64,000 nt of DNA from Malania oleifera. Taxonomy: Eukaryota > Streptophyta > Magnoliopsida > Santalales > Ximeniaceae. The translations under genes and the position numbers were made by a program. A model generated the notes under the pieces. It had not been told where the DNA came from, ran no database searches, and saw only the letters and a list, made by a program, of their open reading frames with translations. Location of the stretch: positions 79,654,931-79,718,930 of the forward strand of contig NC_080419.1 in NCBI RefSeq assembly GCF_029873635.1. The letters are read 5' to 3'. Position 1 is the stretch's first letter; each line of letters starts with the position of its first letter. Positions 1-11,508 of the stretch are shown in pieces.

Positions 1-257
1 CCTCCTGGTCCAAACTGCCAGAGGGACGCCTACACTACCATGAAACCACATCAACTATCATTGTCCCATAGTCCTTTATGGCATGTGGTAGCACTAACAA
101 ATACATGATCATGAATATAGCTACGATACCGTGCCTCGTGAAAGCCTAAACTAAACCATCCGAGTTCTAATAACATATAGTAAGTTTCATATAATGATTC
201 ATAAGTGTTTCATAATAATATCTATTATAATAATATTTTCATGAACTTTTGCATTTC

Positions 258-444
258 ATATCATGTAAACCACGGCCCTTGCACTGGCATATTATATCTA
301 GTAAATCACGGCCCTTACTTCGGGATAATATATTTTGTAAAACACAGCCCTTATACCGGCATAGTATATCATGTAAAACCATGACCCTTACGCTGGCATA
401 TTATATCGTGTAAAAGCACGGTCTTTACGCCGGCATATTTTAAC
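258..444. repeat. Minisatellite in 3' LTR, about 36-bp units
   Basis: About five degenerate units, each with an ATATCATGTAAA-like part followed by CGGCCCTTACGCCGGC or a variant. Each intact unit contains CGGC-6 nt-GCCG, able to form a small hairpin. The same array is at 11816-12035 in the other LTR. Confidence 0.85.
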
Positions 445-1179
445 ATACATAGTTTTGGAATCCCTGTACTGTTTCAACATCATACTTTAAACATAGTTCC
501 TATACCATTTTTAATATCTTCCTGAAAATAGTGATAATATGCTTATTCTTAAAACATAATATTCCAATATTACATAAAATCATAGAATTTCATACTTATG
601 CCACACAAAAGTAAATAATGTTCTAATCGTAAGATCTGCACAAAAATCATATCTCCTGCTAAAATGTATTAAAATCATTTTCCTATTAACAACAGTATTT
701 CCAAACTCAGTTCTATAACATACATAATTTTTCTACAAATATAAGCTAAATAATGATAAATAATTTCATGAAATTACTGACTTAGTTTATCTCCTTACCT
801 ACTTTTCTGAGAAACCCACCAATTAATCCAAAATTACCCATGGTGTTCCCGGCTCAACACCCTGAAATTTACATTTCTCCCAACAAAACTTCAGTATAAA
901 TCCATCTAATACCTTTCCTCCATCTAAAAATACCAAATACCTTAATAAAACTTAAAATAATCAACTTATCTAAATTTTGGGATGGTGCCCAAGTTGGCCT
1001 AACCAATGATCTACTTCTGTAGATATGAAGAGAAACTTCCCAAGAGTAGTGTGGCGGCTTTGGATCGTCGAACCGGCGAAGAACCGGGCCAAAAACCTAG
1101 AGAGAAGGAGGATGAGACGAGTTTTTAGAGAGAGAATCGGCTCTGCATGCGATTCTATCGCAGAAAGATGGTTTTTGCC

Positions 1180-1400
1180 TTTTATAAAGTGCTTGTCCAC
1201 GTGGCCTTGTCGACAAGCCACATCTCCTCGTCGACGAGTCCATGAAGTAGGTTCATCGGTGAACACCTTCTCCTCATTGATGAGTTTCGGACCCTGAAAA
1301 TAGTCTCTCGGTAAGTTCTCGTCAATGAGACATGCGTCCCCGTCGACAAGCCCAAGAGTCCCGCTCGTTGATGAGCACTTCTACACCAGTTGACAAGACC
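1180..1400 (-). promoter_or_regulatory. LTR promoter: TATA box plus palindrome array (3' LTR)
   Basis: On the minus strand a TATA-like box (TTTATAAAA, 1180-1188) is preceded by a G-box palindrome CCACGTGG (1197-1204) and then about seven copies of the 12-bp palindrome CTCGTCGACGAG or decayed forms (1206-1390). Purine-rich + strand DNA (CT-rich on the coding strand) at 1122-1137 lies where transcription would start. The reading as promoter and upstream elements is inference from order and spacing. Confidence 0.6.
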
Positions 1401-1480
1401 CTACTGAAACCCCTTTTTGAAAAATCATTTTATCTCATTTCTTTTATTATTTAATTACTATAATTCTTCGAGTCTCTACA

Positions 1481-1491
1481 TTCTTCCCTCC
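1481..1491 (-). other. Polypurine tract of the gypsy element
   Basis: The minus-strand sequence GGAGGGAAGAA directly abuts the 3' LTR. This is the position and composition of the purine primer for plus-strand DNA synthesis in LTR retrotransposons. Confidence 0.8.
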
Positions 1492-1756
1492 TTATTAAAA
1501 TTTCGTCATCAAAATTTACTATATGTATTGGCACCATCCTTTAAAGAAAATGGGTTACTTATTTTATTACTTACCCTCACTTGTGGCGGAGGAATACCAT
1601 GGTTACATTCAGGGTCCTGAGAGATTACAAATACATAAACTAAAATTCTCCCAAAACCAAAATACTACCAATTCTATAACTTACAATACTACTCACACAT
1701 ATATCATCTTATTTTTCATAAAATTAAACCATACTAAATTTACTTTACTTGTATAC

Positions 1757-3313
1757 CTAGTGCTGATCTCCACTGAATAAGTGCGGGTATTTCTGTCGTA
1801 TTTCTTCTTCCAACTCCCAAGAGGTTTCTTCCACTGCGTGATTTATCCACAGGACTTTTACTAAAGGAATTTTCTTACTACGCAATTCATGTTATTTTTA
1901 TCCAAAATCTGCACTGGTATCTCCTCATAAGCCAGTGAATCTTTGAACTCTAACTCTGCATAATTGACCACATGAGAGGGATCTGAGACGTATTTCCTCA
2001 GCATGGAAACATGAAATATGTCATGTATTCTGAACAAAGTTGGTGGCAAAACTAGCTGGTAGGCAACTGACCCCACTCTTTCAAGTATCTCGAAAGGGCC
2101 AATGAACTTAGGGCTCAACTTACCCTTCCTCCCAAGCCTCATAACTCCCTTCAATTACGCTATCTTCAAAAACATTTGGTTCCTAACTTCAAATTCCAAC
2201 TTACGGTGGCAAGTATCGGCGTAGATCTTCTACCGACTTTGAGCTGCATAGATTCTTTCTTTTATGAGTCAGACTTTGTCGTAGGCTTGTTGCACTATTT
2301 CTGATCCCAACACTTGTCTCTCACCTATCTCATACCAGTATAGAGGTGAACGACACCTCCTACCATAGAGTGCCTCATAAGGTGTCATGTTGATGCTAGC
2401 CTGATAGCTATTATTGTATGCAAACTCTACCAACGGCATATACTAGATCCAACTACCCCCAAAATTCAACACACACGCCCGCAACATATCTTCTAATATC
2501 TAAATCACCCTCTCATTATGGCCATCCGTCTGAGGATGAAACGTCGTGCTAAAAGATAACTGAAATCCCAGAGCCTCCTACAAGCTCCTCCAAAATTGTG
2601 CATGAGACGTGGGTCTTGATATGATGCTATAGACACTGGCACACCATGTGATCATACTATCTCCTGAATATATAATTTCATTAGTCTGTCCATATAGTAG
2701 TTGAATTTAATGGGAATGAAGTGAGCAGTCTTCGTCAATCTATAAACAACCACCCAAATAACATTTTGACCATGCGGTGCCAGTGGTAAACCCTTCACGA
2801 AGTTCATAGATACATGATCCCACTTCCACTCTAGGATGTAAAATGGCTGGAACTGGCCTGTCGGCCTCTAGTGCTCAGTCTTTACTTGTTGGCATATTAG
2901 ACACTACTACACAAACTCAGCAATTTCCTTCTTCATACCGCTCCACCAGTAAGATTCTCGTAGATCCCTATACATTTTAGTACTACTTGGATGAACCGTG
3001 TACAAGGACTTGTTAGCCTCCTCTAAGATCGTCCTCCTGATGTCCATATCTATAGACACGCACAACCTGGAACGGAACCTCAAGGCCCGTCATCAGAAAT
3101 ACTGAATTCCTCTCCCTGCCCATCCTGCACCTTATCTATTAGCTCTACTAATTATGCATCATCTCTCTAAGCGGTCTTAATCCTTTCCTGTAGGGTAGGC
3201 TGCACCACTAGGTTGGCAATAAATGCCTAAGGGTCACTCTCTACCAATTCTACACCGAGTCTCTCTAGATCTATCTGGATCGGATGCTGAACCTCCATAG
3301 CTGCTATTGCTAG
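1757..3313 (-). pseudogene. Gypsy integrase and chromodomain (broken)
   Basis: Minus-strand reading gives, in pieces, the zinc-finger end and catalytic core of a gypsy integrase (for example RLTKTAHFIPIK near 2700-2750), then the integrase tail with [16 protein letters not shown] (2154 to 1861). A frameshift near 1861 separates this from a chromodomain (VKVLW...HAVEETSWELEEEI, about 1850-1780) that ends at a stop near 1757. Chromodomains of this family steer integration toward particular chromatin. Several stops lie in the core. The upstream part of the protein is continuous with 5439 onward, across the solo LTR. Confidence 0.85.
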
Positions 3314-3660
3314 TGTAACGATCTGCTTAACTTATCACATAATAAATATAAATAATAATAACATCTACCTGAACCCGTGGGTAGCGGGGATAGTCTGACA
3401 TAAACAGCGAAAACCTAAGCAACAGTAAAAATAAATTACATTCGTCAAACCATTAATTACATAATACCAGAATCTACTACATTCCCAAAATACAGTATTT
3501 GAATACAATCTCCAAAACATAAAAATAGACCTAGGATCTTACAACAAAAATCTTCTGATTTTAGATCAAAACTTACCCTTCTAGCAGGGAAGCTCAACTC
3601 ACTCAATGGTGGCCTTGACCCGTCAGTCTCTCTGGGATTCCTAAAAATCATTTAATGTTC

Positions 3661-3685
3661 GGGGTGAAACACTTCTCAGTAAGGG
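3661..3685 (-). repeat. Conserved LTR hairpin motif (copy 1)
   Basis: On the minus strand this reads close to ACTGAGAGGTGTCTCACCC, with the stem degenerate here. Equivalent copies are at 9053-9077, 9760-9784 and 42924-42946 in other LTRs. It lies in the transcribed part of the LTR, far downstream of the TATA box. Confidence 0.7.
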
Positions 3686-4212
3686 AAAATAAACTAAATA
3701 CAGTTGTATGGTAACATGAACATTTAATGCAATTATACATATACAGTACATTTCATATATCTGTAAACATTCATCATAGTATACTGAATCATTATATACT
3801 TTCGTATTTCCTAATACATCATATCGTACATAAAACATATGTTATAACTGATAATACTAAAAATATGCCCAGGATAAATAGCTAGCTGATGTCATGTATT
3901 ACCCCCCATGACGAGTTGTGCAGCTCGAAGGCGGGACCCGACAATGGCTGGCCGACCACTGCCTAGTCAAAAATGTCTGTAAGTACGATGGACCCGCCGC
4001 ATCCTGGTCCAGACTGCCAGGTGGACGTCTACAACTCTACTCTAAAAGCCACATCGACTATCCATCTCCCACCCCTCGTGGGGTGGTTAGCACAAGTCTG
4101 AACATAGATATCTGATCTTATATAGCTATGGTACCATGCTCCTGAACTGAACTAAACTAACATCCGGGTTCTAATAACATATAATAATGATATGATAGCA
4201 TTTTTCATCATT

Positions 4213-4415
4213 TCATAAATACGGTCTCGTGCCGAAATCGTACATAAATATGGCCTCACGCCAAAATCATACATAAATACAGCCTCGTGCCGAAATCATA
4301 CATAAATACGGCCTCATGCTGAAATCATACATAAATACGGCCTCGTGCCGAAATCATACATAAATACGGCCTCGTGCCGAAATCATACATAAATACGGCC
4401 TCGCACCAAAATCAT
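4213..4415. repeat. 29-bp minisatellite, seven units
   Basis: Seven head-to-tail units of 29 bp built around CATAAATACGGCCTCGTGCC. The best-preserved units hold CGGC-5 nt-GCCG, a potential hairpin. The array lies within the nested solo LTR, about 0.8-0.95 kb downstream of its predicted TATA box. Confidence 0.9.
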
Positions 4416-5080
4416 TCCATATATGTATTTCATTCTGAAAATAATCAATTTATCATGTATTTTTAACATCATAATGTACTGTACTCATTCATAATTTCTA
4501 AAAACATACTTCATTCATATCATTGTCATATCATGATATTTTTCCACGTAAAATAATATTCATGCCACACATTTTCTGTATAAAACCATACTTCACATTC
4601 TAAAATCATAATTTCTGGCATCTCATACATATATATACATTTCAGCATAATAGCAGTATTTCCCAAACGTGCAATTCCTTTACAATATACATATATAATA
4701 CATGCTATTCTGAAAATAAATTTACTTATACATAATAATAATTTGCATGGAAAATAACTATTTTAGTTTATTCCTTTACCTGGCTATTGAGAAAGCCCCT
4801 AAAATATCCTGGTCTAACACCCGTAGGATTTCTTGATCAATACCCTGAAAGTGAAAACTCTCAGTACTAAACTTCAGTATTTCCACGTGTATATTATTTC
4901 CTATAACTACTGTAACACCAAATTCGGCATAAAAAGCCTTACCTCAACTCAGGGATGATTTCCAACAGGATTCCACCAAAGATCCACTCTGGCAGATATG
5001 CAGAGTACTTCTCTAGGAGCGTCATGGTGGCCTCAAATTGTCGATCCGATAAAAATCCGGCCCAAAATCGAAGGAAGAAG

Positions 5081-5081
<1 letters not shown>

Positions 5082-5111
<30 letters not shown>
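5082..5111. repeat. (GA)n microsatellite in solo LTR
   Basis: An almost pure GA run, CT on the LTR coding strand, about 50 bp downstream of the minus-strand TATA-like box at 5161-5170. It could form a pyrimidine patch near the transcription start. Confidence 0.9.
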
Positions 5112-5113
<2 letters not shown>

Positions 5114-5160
5114 TGAGAGTGAAATTTTCCTTAATTTTTATGTTTAAATCCGGATTTCTA

Positions 5161-5350
5161 CTACTTATAGGGTCAGATTCATCGACGAGACATGTCATCT
5201 CGTCGACGAGTCCTTTAATACTTTTGTCAACGAAGCCCACTCCTCATCGACGAAATTCAGACTGTTCCAAAACCTCTCTTGGTATTTCCTCGTCGACGAA
5301 TCCTGTCTTCTTCGACGAAGTCCTCTTATACCCTCGTCTACGAATCCCTT
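5161..5350 (-). promoter_or_regulatory. LTR promoter: TATA box plus CTCGTCGACGAG array
   Basis: The minus strand has CTATAAGTAG at 5161-5170. Upstream of it (5176-5345) are about six copies of the CTCGTCGACGAG palindrome or variants ending GAA. The same word and order occur in the LTRs of the host element, so this arrangement predates the split of the two LTR families. Confidence 0.6.
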
Positions 5351-5438
5351 GTGTTCCCTCGGTTATTCCTTCTATTACTATTTTCATTTCCCTTCTTTTT
5401 TATTTAAATACCATTTTTATTCAGGTTGTCACAGCTGG

Positions 5439-6908
5439 TCCTACTAATTTCCTGCTCAGAGCATCAGCTACCACATTTGCTTTCCCTGGGTGGTAACTGA
5501 TAGTGTAGTCATAATCTTTAATAAGTTCCAATCACCTCCTCTGTTTCATGTTCAGCTCCTTTTGAGTGAAAAAGTACATCAAACTTTTGTGATCGGAGAA
5601 TATCTCGCATCTCTCACCGTACAAGTAATGCGTCCAAATCTTTAACGCGTATACCACTGCAACCAATTCCAGATCGTGGGCAGGGTAGTTCTTCTCATAT
5701 TCTTTCAACTGTTGGAAGGCATAAACTACAACCTTACCATGCTGCATTAATACACAGTCGAGCCCTTTCAAAGATGTGCCACTATAAATTACATAGCCAT
5801 CACGCCCCAATGGAATTGTCAGTACTGGTGTAGTGACGAGCCTCTACTTCAATTCCTGGAAGCTCTGCTCGCAATCCTTATCCCATTCAAACCTAACATT
5901 CTTTCTAGTCAGATGCGTGAGAGGTCCTGATAAAGCTGAAGACCGCTCTACAAACTGACGGTAATAACCTGCTAGTCCTAATAAACTCCTAATTTCCTGA
6001 ATGTTCTTCGGCCTAGCCCAATTCAACACTGCCTCAATCTTGCTGGGATCCACTGAAATACCATCCCCAGAAATAACATGCCCCAGAAACGACACTTTCT
6101 CTAGCCAGAATTTACATTTGCTAAATTTGGCATACAATTTCTTTTACTTGAGCATCTAAAGTACTAGCCATAAGTGTGTCTCATGCTCCTCAAAGCTCCT
6201 CGAGTATATCAGTATGTCATCAATGAAAACTACAATGAACTGGTCTAAATACTAATGAAAGATTCTATTCGTCAAATCCATGAATACAACAGGAGCATTC
6301 GTCAGACTAAATGACATAACTAGAAATTCATAATGCACGTACCTAGTCCTAAAAGTTGTCTTCAAGACATATTTTGCTTTTACTTTTACCTGATGATAGC
6401 CTGACTTGAGATCAATCTTGGAATAGACTTTCGTACCTTGAAACTGATCAAATAAGTCATCTATACAGAGTAGAGGATACCTGTTTTTAACGGTTACCTT
6501 GTTTATCTCCTTATAATCAATACACTTCCTTATAAACCCATCTTTCTTCTTTACGAATAACACTGGTGCTCCCCAGGGCGAAACGTTGGGTCTGATATAC
6601 CCTTTATTCAATAAATCCTATAGTTGATCCTTTAATTCTCCCAATTCCTCTAGAGCTATTCGGTAAAGGGCTTTAGAGGTCAGTGTCATCCTGGGAAGTA
6701 GATCAATAGCAAAATCTACCTCGTGGTCTGGAGGCAACCCAAGTAGATCTTCTGGAAAAACGTTTGGAAACTCCTTAACCACTGGTGTATTGCCCAGTTT
6801 CAATTCATTTTTTGACACCTCCTTTACAAAGGCCATAAACTCCTGACAACCGTCCAAGAGTAATCTTCTCGACTGCATGGCTGACACTAACTGTGGCGGT
6901 GAACTCAC
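5439..6908 (-). pseudogene. Gypsy reverse transcriptase and RNase H (broken)
   Basis: The minus-strand frames give the RT fingers and palm (6611-6252, with [20 protein letters not shown]), the catalytic box FIDDILIYS (FIDD codons at 6216-6227), the thumb (6137-5844) and RNase H (5810-5532, with [21 protein letters not shown]). The connection ADALSR runs up to the solo-LTR insertion point. Normally this enzyme copies element RNA to DNA in cytoplasmic particles and degrades the RNA. Here stops and frameshifts separate the pieces; one stop is TGA where this family has TGG (RRR*LEL). Confidence 0.9.
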
Positions 6909-7532
6909 CTATGATCCCACAAATCTGAATTCTTGCTTTCCCGGTGGTCTGAAAATCACATCTTTCAGATGACGACCAATATTAGCGTAGTTAGCTACCA
7001 GCCAATCCATACTCAATATTACATCGAATCTATGCATATTAAACTCAATAAGGTCAGCTGGTAGTATTCTCCCCTGAATTTCTATCGGATAACCCATGAG
7101 CACCCTACGACATTGTATCACTGACCCTAACGGTGTAGCTACTGGCAACTCTACATCTAATAACTGGGTCTCGTTTTTAGACAATTTAATATGGGCCGCA
7201 GACACAAAGGAGTGAGTGGCACCTAAATCAAATAAAATAATTACTTGATATGATAAAACATTAAAGGTACCTGTTACGACGTCACCTATGGTCTCGGCAT
7301 CTCTAGGCATCAAAGCATGGACTCTCACCGGAGCTACATTCCTCTGTTGGCCTCCACAGGGTGCCTGATAGCCTCCCCAATAACGTGTGGGAGCAAGAAC
7401 GGTACCAGGTGGTGTAGGGTAATCTCTCACCAGATATCCCTGCCTACTGCAATGATAGCAAACGCCTCTCCCCACTCGACACTCTCTCAAGTGTCTCTTT
7501 GAACAAATCTGACAGATAAGGAAATTCTGCAC
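6909..7532 (-). pseudogene. Gypsy zinc knuckle and aspartic protease (broken)
   Basis: An open stretch of 207 codons carries a CX2C zinc-knuckle start (CYHCSRQGYLVRDY), where the family His and last Cys are both Tyr, then a retropepsin-like domain. The catalytic triplet, usually D-S/T-G, reads D-L-G (codons at 7221-7229). The downstream part (VILSMDWLVANYANI) is typical of gypsy proteases. All three changes are explained by single C-to-T or G-to-A steps. The protease would be inactive even if made. Confidence 0.85.
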
Positions 7533-8345
7533 CGCTTAAAACTCATGACCTCCAATATCCTACCTCTGTACTCTACCATAATTTCCTCTCCTCCACTAAC
7601 CCTGCCTAGATCCCTACTAGAAGCTTGAAGGCGTAGATCTCTTCTTTTATCTCTGTTCCTCTGCATCCATCCGCTCACTAGCCTCAGCTAATGCTGCTCT
7701 ATCGACCAACTCAGCAAAATCATGTATCTTTAACACTTCTACCTGCTTGTATATTCCACGCCTCAATCCTTTTTCAAACTGTCTCACCTTCTTTATTTCA
7801 TAAGGAACAACATACAGCGCAAAGTGGGAAACTCTATGAACCTCACCGCATACTGCTGGTCTGACTGCTATCCCTGCTTCAGATTCAGGAACTTTTCCAC
7901 TTTCGCCTCTGTAATAGTGGCTGGAAAATATCTATCAAAAAATAATTCTTTAAATCAGTCTCATATCATAGCTATCGGCGACGTGTTCTGCTACTCCAAG
8001 AGTTTTACAGCAGTCCACCACCTCTAGGCCTCCCCTATTAGTTTATAGGTGGCGAAGAGGACCCTCTGCTCCTCCGTACACTGCAATACTATCAACACCT
8101 TTTCAATCTCCTACATTGAATTTTCGGTGACTGCAGGATCAGCACCTCCTGAAAATGCTGGAGGATTCATCTTGGTGAATTTCTCTATTGTGCACCCATG
8201 GCCTGCAAACGGACCTCCCTGCTCTCTAGAGCTCCTAGCAATCTCAGCCATAACCTGCTAAGCTACACTATGTAGTACTACATCTGAATCAGCCCTGCCT
8301 ACACTCAAAGGCCCTGCACTGTCACTACCGCTCGCATGGGCACTA
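7533..8345 (-). pseudogene. Gypsy gag capsid region (broken)
   Basis: The minus-strand translation gives FTKMNPPAFSGGADP, then an EIEKVL...CTEEQRVLFATYKLIGEA*RWW stretch, the typical retrotransposon gag core. In-frame stops occur where the family has Trp or Glu. This protein would form the particle shell. The start codon cannot be placed with confidence because of the decay. Confidence 0.75.
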
Positions 8346-8652
8346 TCTCCTCCAAGGTCTATCTTGAAAAGACAATAAACATGGCTCAGGGACCTTATTC
8401 TTATAGTTTACGCATATAACCAAAATCCCCTATCTTGACATCCTTTTCTTAATTCAAGATTTAGTCATACACTTTAGAAATACAACCTGACAATAGTTTG
8501 TTATGACTTTCCTAAAATTGTCACTCTAGGAAAGATACAAAAACCACCATGGAAGTCTTGCCTCCAAACTGCAGAACAAAACCTTAAATCCTTTTCCTGT
8601 ACTCTGGTATTGTTTCTGCTGCACTCTAGAGTCTACAGAATCTAACAACTTA
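8346..8652 (-). other. Gypsy 5' untranslated leader
   Basis: About 300 bp between the primer site and the gag core. I see no coding signal beyond possible gag N-terminal remnants. Confidence 0.5.
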
Positions 8653-8665
8653 GGCTCTGATACCA
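8653..8665 (-). other. Primer binding site, tRNA initiator Met type
   Basis: On the minus strand TGGTATCAGAGCC lies three bases inside the 5' LTR end. It is complementary to the 3' end of plant initiator Met tRNA, the usual primer for this group. Confidence 0.9.
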
Positions 8666-8668
8666 AAA

Positions 8669-9367
8669 TGTAACGACCTACCTATTTTACCATAATTTTT
8701 TTTATAATCACATTAAATATAATAATCCTGATATCCTATTCAACTGATAAAATATGATCAACCTAGACCTATGGGTACCAGGGATATACCTGAAATACAA
8801 CTCTGATACCTAAGTAGCGGAAAACATAAATCATATAAATATCAAGTCATCCAACCAACACAATACCATAGTTCTACCAAATCTATCATATACATACACA
8901 CATCCCAAAAAGTGCCCTAGGGTCATAACCCAAAAATCCATCAGACCCTAGCATAACAACTTACCCTTTTGACAGGGTAGGACATTCGACCTCTAACGTT
9001 GCGAAGCACTATTCGCTCTTCAATCTGGATTTCCTAAAATGTTTATATAGATGGGGTGACACATCTCTCAGTAAGGGAAATAAACTAACATCAGTGTGTG
9101 GCAACATGGGTATTTTTCGTGTCATACATGCAACAGTTCATAAATCATATTAGGTAAAACAGTCTGTATCATATCGGGATAAAACATAATTTATCATAAC
9201 ATGGTTTAACATACTGAGTTTCTATACATGAAAATCATCTTATATAACTATACATGAAATAAAACCCTGTATGGATAGTTGGCTGGTGTCATGTCTTACC
9301 CCCCACATGACTAAATTGTGCGGCCCGAAGGCGAGACCTAGCAATGGCTGGCTGACCATGCTAGATC
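8669..9367 (-). repeat. 5' LTR of the gypsy element, inner part
   Basis: Begins TGTAACGACC next to the primer site and continues until a solo LTR interrupts it. It contains a copy of the LTR hairpin motif at 9053-9077. The last five bases, AGATC (9363-9367), are repeated at 11537-11541 as the target duplication of the inserted LTR. Confidence 0.9.
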
Positions 9368-10380
9368 TGTCACGACCTGCTCATTTTCTACATTTTTTTT
9401 TATAATAATATCATCATAAAATCAATACCACACATCTCACATTCCAACTCAACAAGTCACAATCCTCCTGGACCCGTGGGTACCAGGGATACATTAAAAC
9501 ATACAGCAGAAGCCTACGCAGCAGAAAATGTACAATCATATTCATACCATCATATCATACATCACAATGTACCAGAGTTACTACAATCACGGTACTTCCA
9601 TATATACATCCCAAAAAATGAAATCTAGGGACAATTCCCACAAAACCATACTATCCCTACCAAAAACTTACCCTTCAAAAAGGGCAGATAAACCACTCTA
9701 GATCAGCGGGGGTTTTCCCGCTCTCCTATCAGGGGCTCCTGAAAAGTTTATAGGATTTAGGGGTGAGACACCTCTCAGTAAGGGAAATAAACTAATACTA
9801 GTGTATGGTAACATGAGTATTATGTGTTCAACATATATCATACATAACATGTTCAGTACTGTTTATCAAATTTGGGAAAACATACATATACCATTAAAAC
9901 ATGCCAGAACATACTACATTTTTCATAATCATATTTCATCTCATATATTAATAATATCATAAAAACATTCCTGGTAGGTTAGCTAGTTGTTGTCATGTAT
10001 TACCCCCACATGACTGGGTTGTGTGGCCCGAAGGCGGGACCTGACAATGGTTAGCCGACCACTGCCAAGTCAAACAGTAGTCTGTAGGTCCGATGGGTCT
10101 GCCAGACCTGGTCCGTACACTAGGGGCGATCAGCACACTTCTTATAAACCACATCAACCATCCAATCTCATACCACTCCGTACAGCGGCGTTAACACAAA
10201 TATCATGATCACGAAAACCATGGACACATAGCAACGGTATTGTGCAAGTGCTAGCATAAACCAAGCCAACCAGGTTCTGATATCATATACATATACTAAA
10301 ATCGTGATACACGGATATCTCATATCATTAATTTTCGCATTAACCATATCATTTTGCATATATACATATATTATGAAAAT

Positions 10381-10475
10381 CATCAGCCTGTATGCCGGTA
10401 TTACATATTTTATCATAGCTCGGCCCGTACGCCGGCAAATCATATAAAATCTCGGCCCATAGGCCGATTTTTCAT
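10381..10475. repeat. Short minisatellite in solo LTR, three units
   Basis: Three units of about 30 bp, each centred on CGGCCCGTACGCCGG or a variant, again with a CGGC/GCCG stem. It occupies the same relative place as the arrays at 4213-4415 and 11816-12035. Confidence 0.75.
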
Positions 10476-11104
10476 CATAAAAATCCATATCATTCATATT
10501 TCCAGAAACAGTATCTCATACATTTTATACTCATGCCACACAAACGTATTTTCACATATTCAATCATACGATCAATTTCACAGTATTTTGCAAATATAAA
10601 ACATATATATATATATATATATACATTTTCTGCAAATCAGATACTAAATATATATACATACATTTTCTCAAAACAAAACTAGCTTAGTTTATCCCCTTAC
10701 CTGACTACTGTAAAGCTCCTAAGAAAATCTTCCCCGCACTCGCAGGGTTCCTAACTTAACACCCTAAAAATGAAAACCCCTAGTATTAAACTTCAATATT
10801 TTTATGTGCATAACATTTCTTATAACTACCGTTAAGTCAAATTCAGCTTAAAAAGTCTTACCTCAACTTAGGGATGATTCCTAACGTTCCAAATTCAACA
10901 CCCCTGGAAATGGAAATTCTCAGTATTAAAGTTCAGTATTTCTAAGTGTATAACACTTTTCTCAACTATCATAAATCCAAATATTGAGTAAAAAGTTTTA
11001 CCATGGATTTGAGATGGACCATCCGCTCCAGCAAACTTGTAGAGAATCTCGCTAGGAGCGTCGTGGTGACTTCAGATTGTCGATCCGGCATAAAACTGGC
11101 CTGG

Positions 11105-11110
<6 letters not shown>

Positions 11111-11156
<46 letters not shown>
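11111..11156. repeat. (AG)23 microsatellite
   Basis: Uninterrupted AG dinucleotides, CT on the LTR coding strand, at the position matching the GA runs in the other gypsy LTRs. Confidence 0.95.
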
Positions 11157-11157
<1 letters not shown>

Positions 11158-11250
11158 AATGGGGCTTCCTAAGGAGGCTTGTACAATTATATATATTAAT
11201 ATTATAATAACTTACTAATTGAAGCAAAGCTTCTTGGAGAAGCTTGTACA

Positions 11251-11302
<52 letters not shown>

Positions 11303-11462
11303 TTATAATAATTTACTAATTGAAGCAAAGCTTCTTGGAGAAGCTTGTACAACTTTTTATATATTACATATATATCATAATAACTTACTTATATATATAT
11401 ATATATATATATTTCCTTATCATACTATTCATTTTACTTGTTAATTTAATTAATTTATTTCA

Positions 11463-11508
<46 letters not shown>

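Larger units (their letters stand above)
1..1480 (-). repeat. 3' LTR of the gypsy element (truncated by window)
   Basis: This stretch matches 11560-13078 almost line by line, including the minisatellite and the palindrome array, and ends at the same CTACA terminus. A short purine tract on the minus strand follows at once, which marks this as the 3' LTR. About 0.75 kb of the LTR lies left of the window. Many differences from the 5' copy are C/T or G/A changes, as expected from old methylated DNA. Confidence 0.9.
3314..5433 (-). mobile_element. Solo gypsy LTR nested in gypsy pol
   Basis: The segment has LTR termini (TGTAACGATC at the left and GGTTGTCACA at the right on the + strand) and is flanked by GCTAG and GCTGG, a 5-bp target duplication with one difference. 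Removing it brings the RNase H end and the start of the integrase into register. It contains no coding region, primer site or purine tract, so it is a solo LTR (2120 bp) left by LTR-LTR recombination. It belongs to a family related to the host element: it shares the 3661-3685 hairpin motif and the CTCGTCGACGAG array. Confidence 0.9.

Noticed and set aside
4213-4415. CRISPR-like array of regularly spaced repeats
   Set aside because: The 29-bp units are head to tail with no unique spacers, and the array lies inside a plant LTR. It is a minisatellite.
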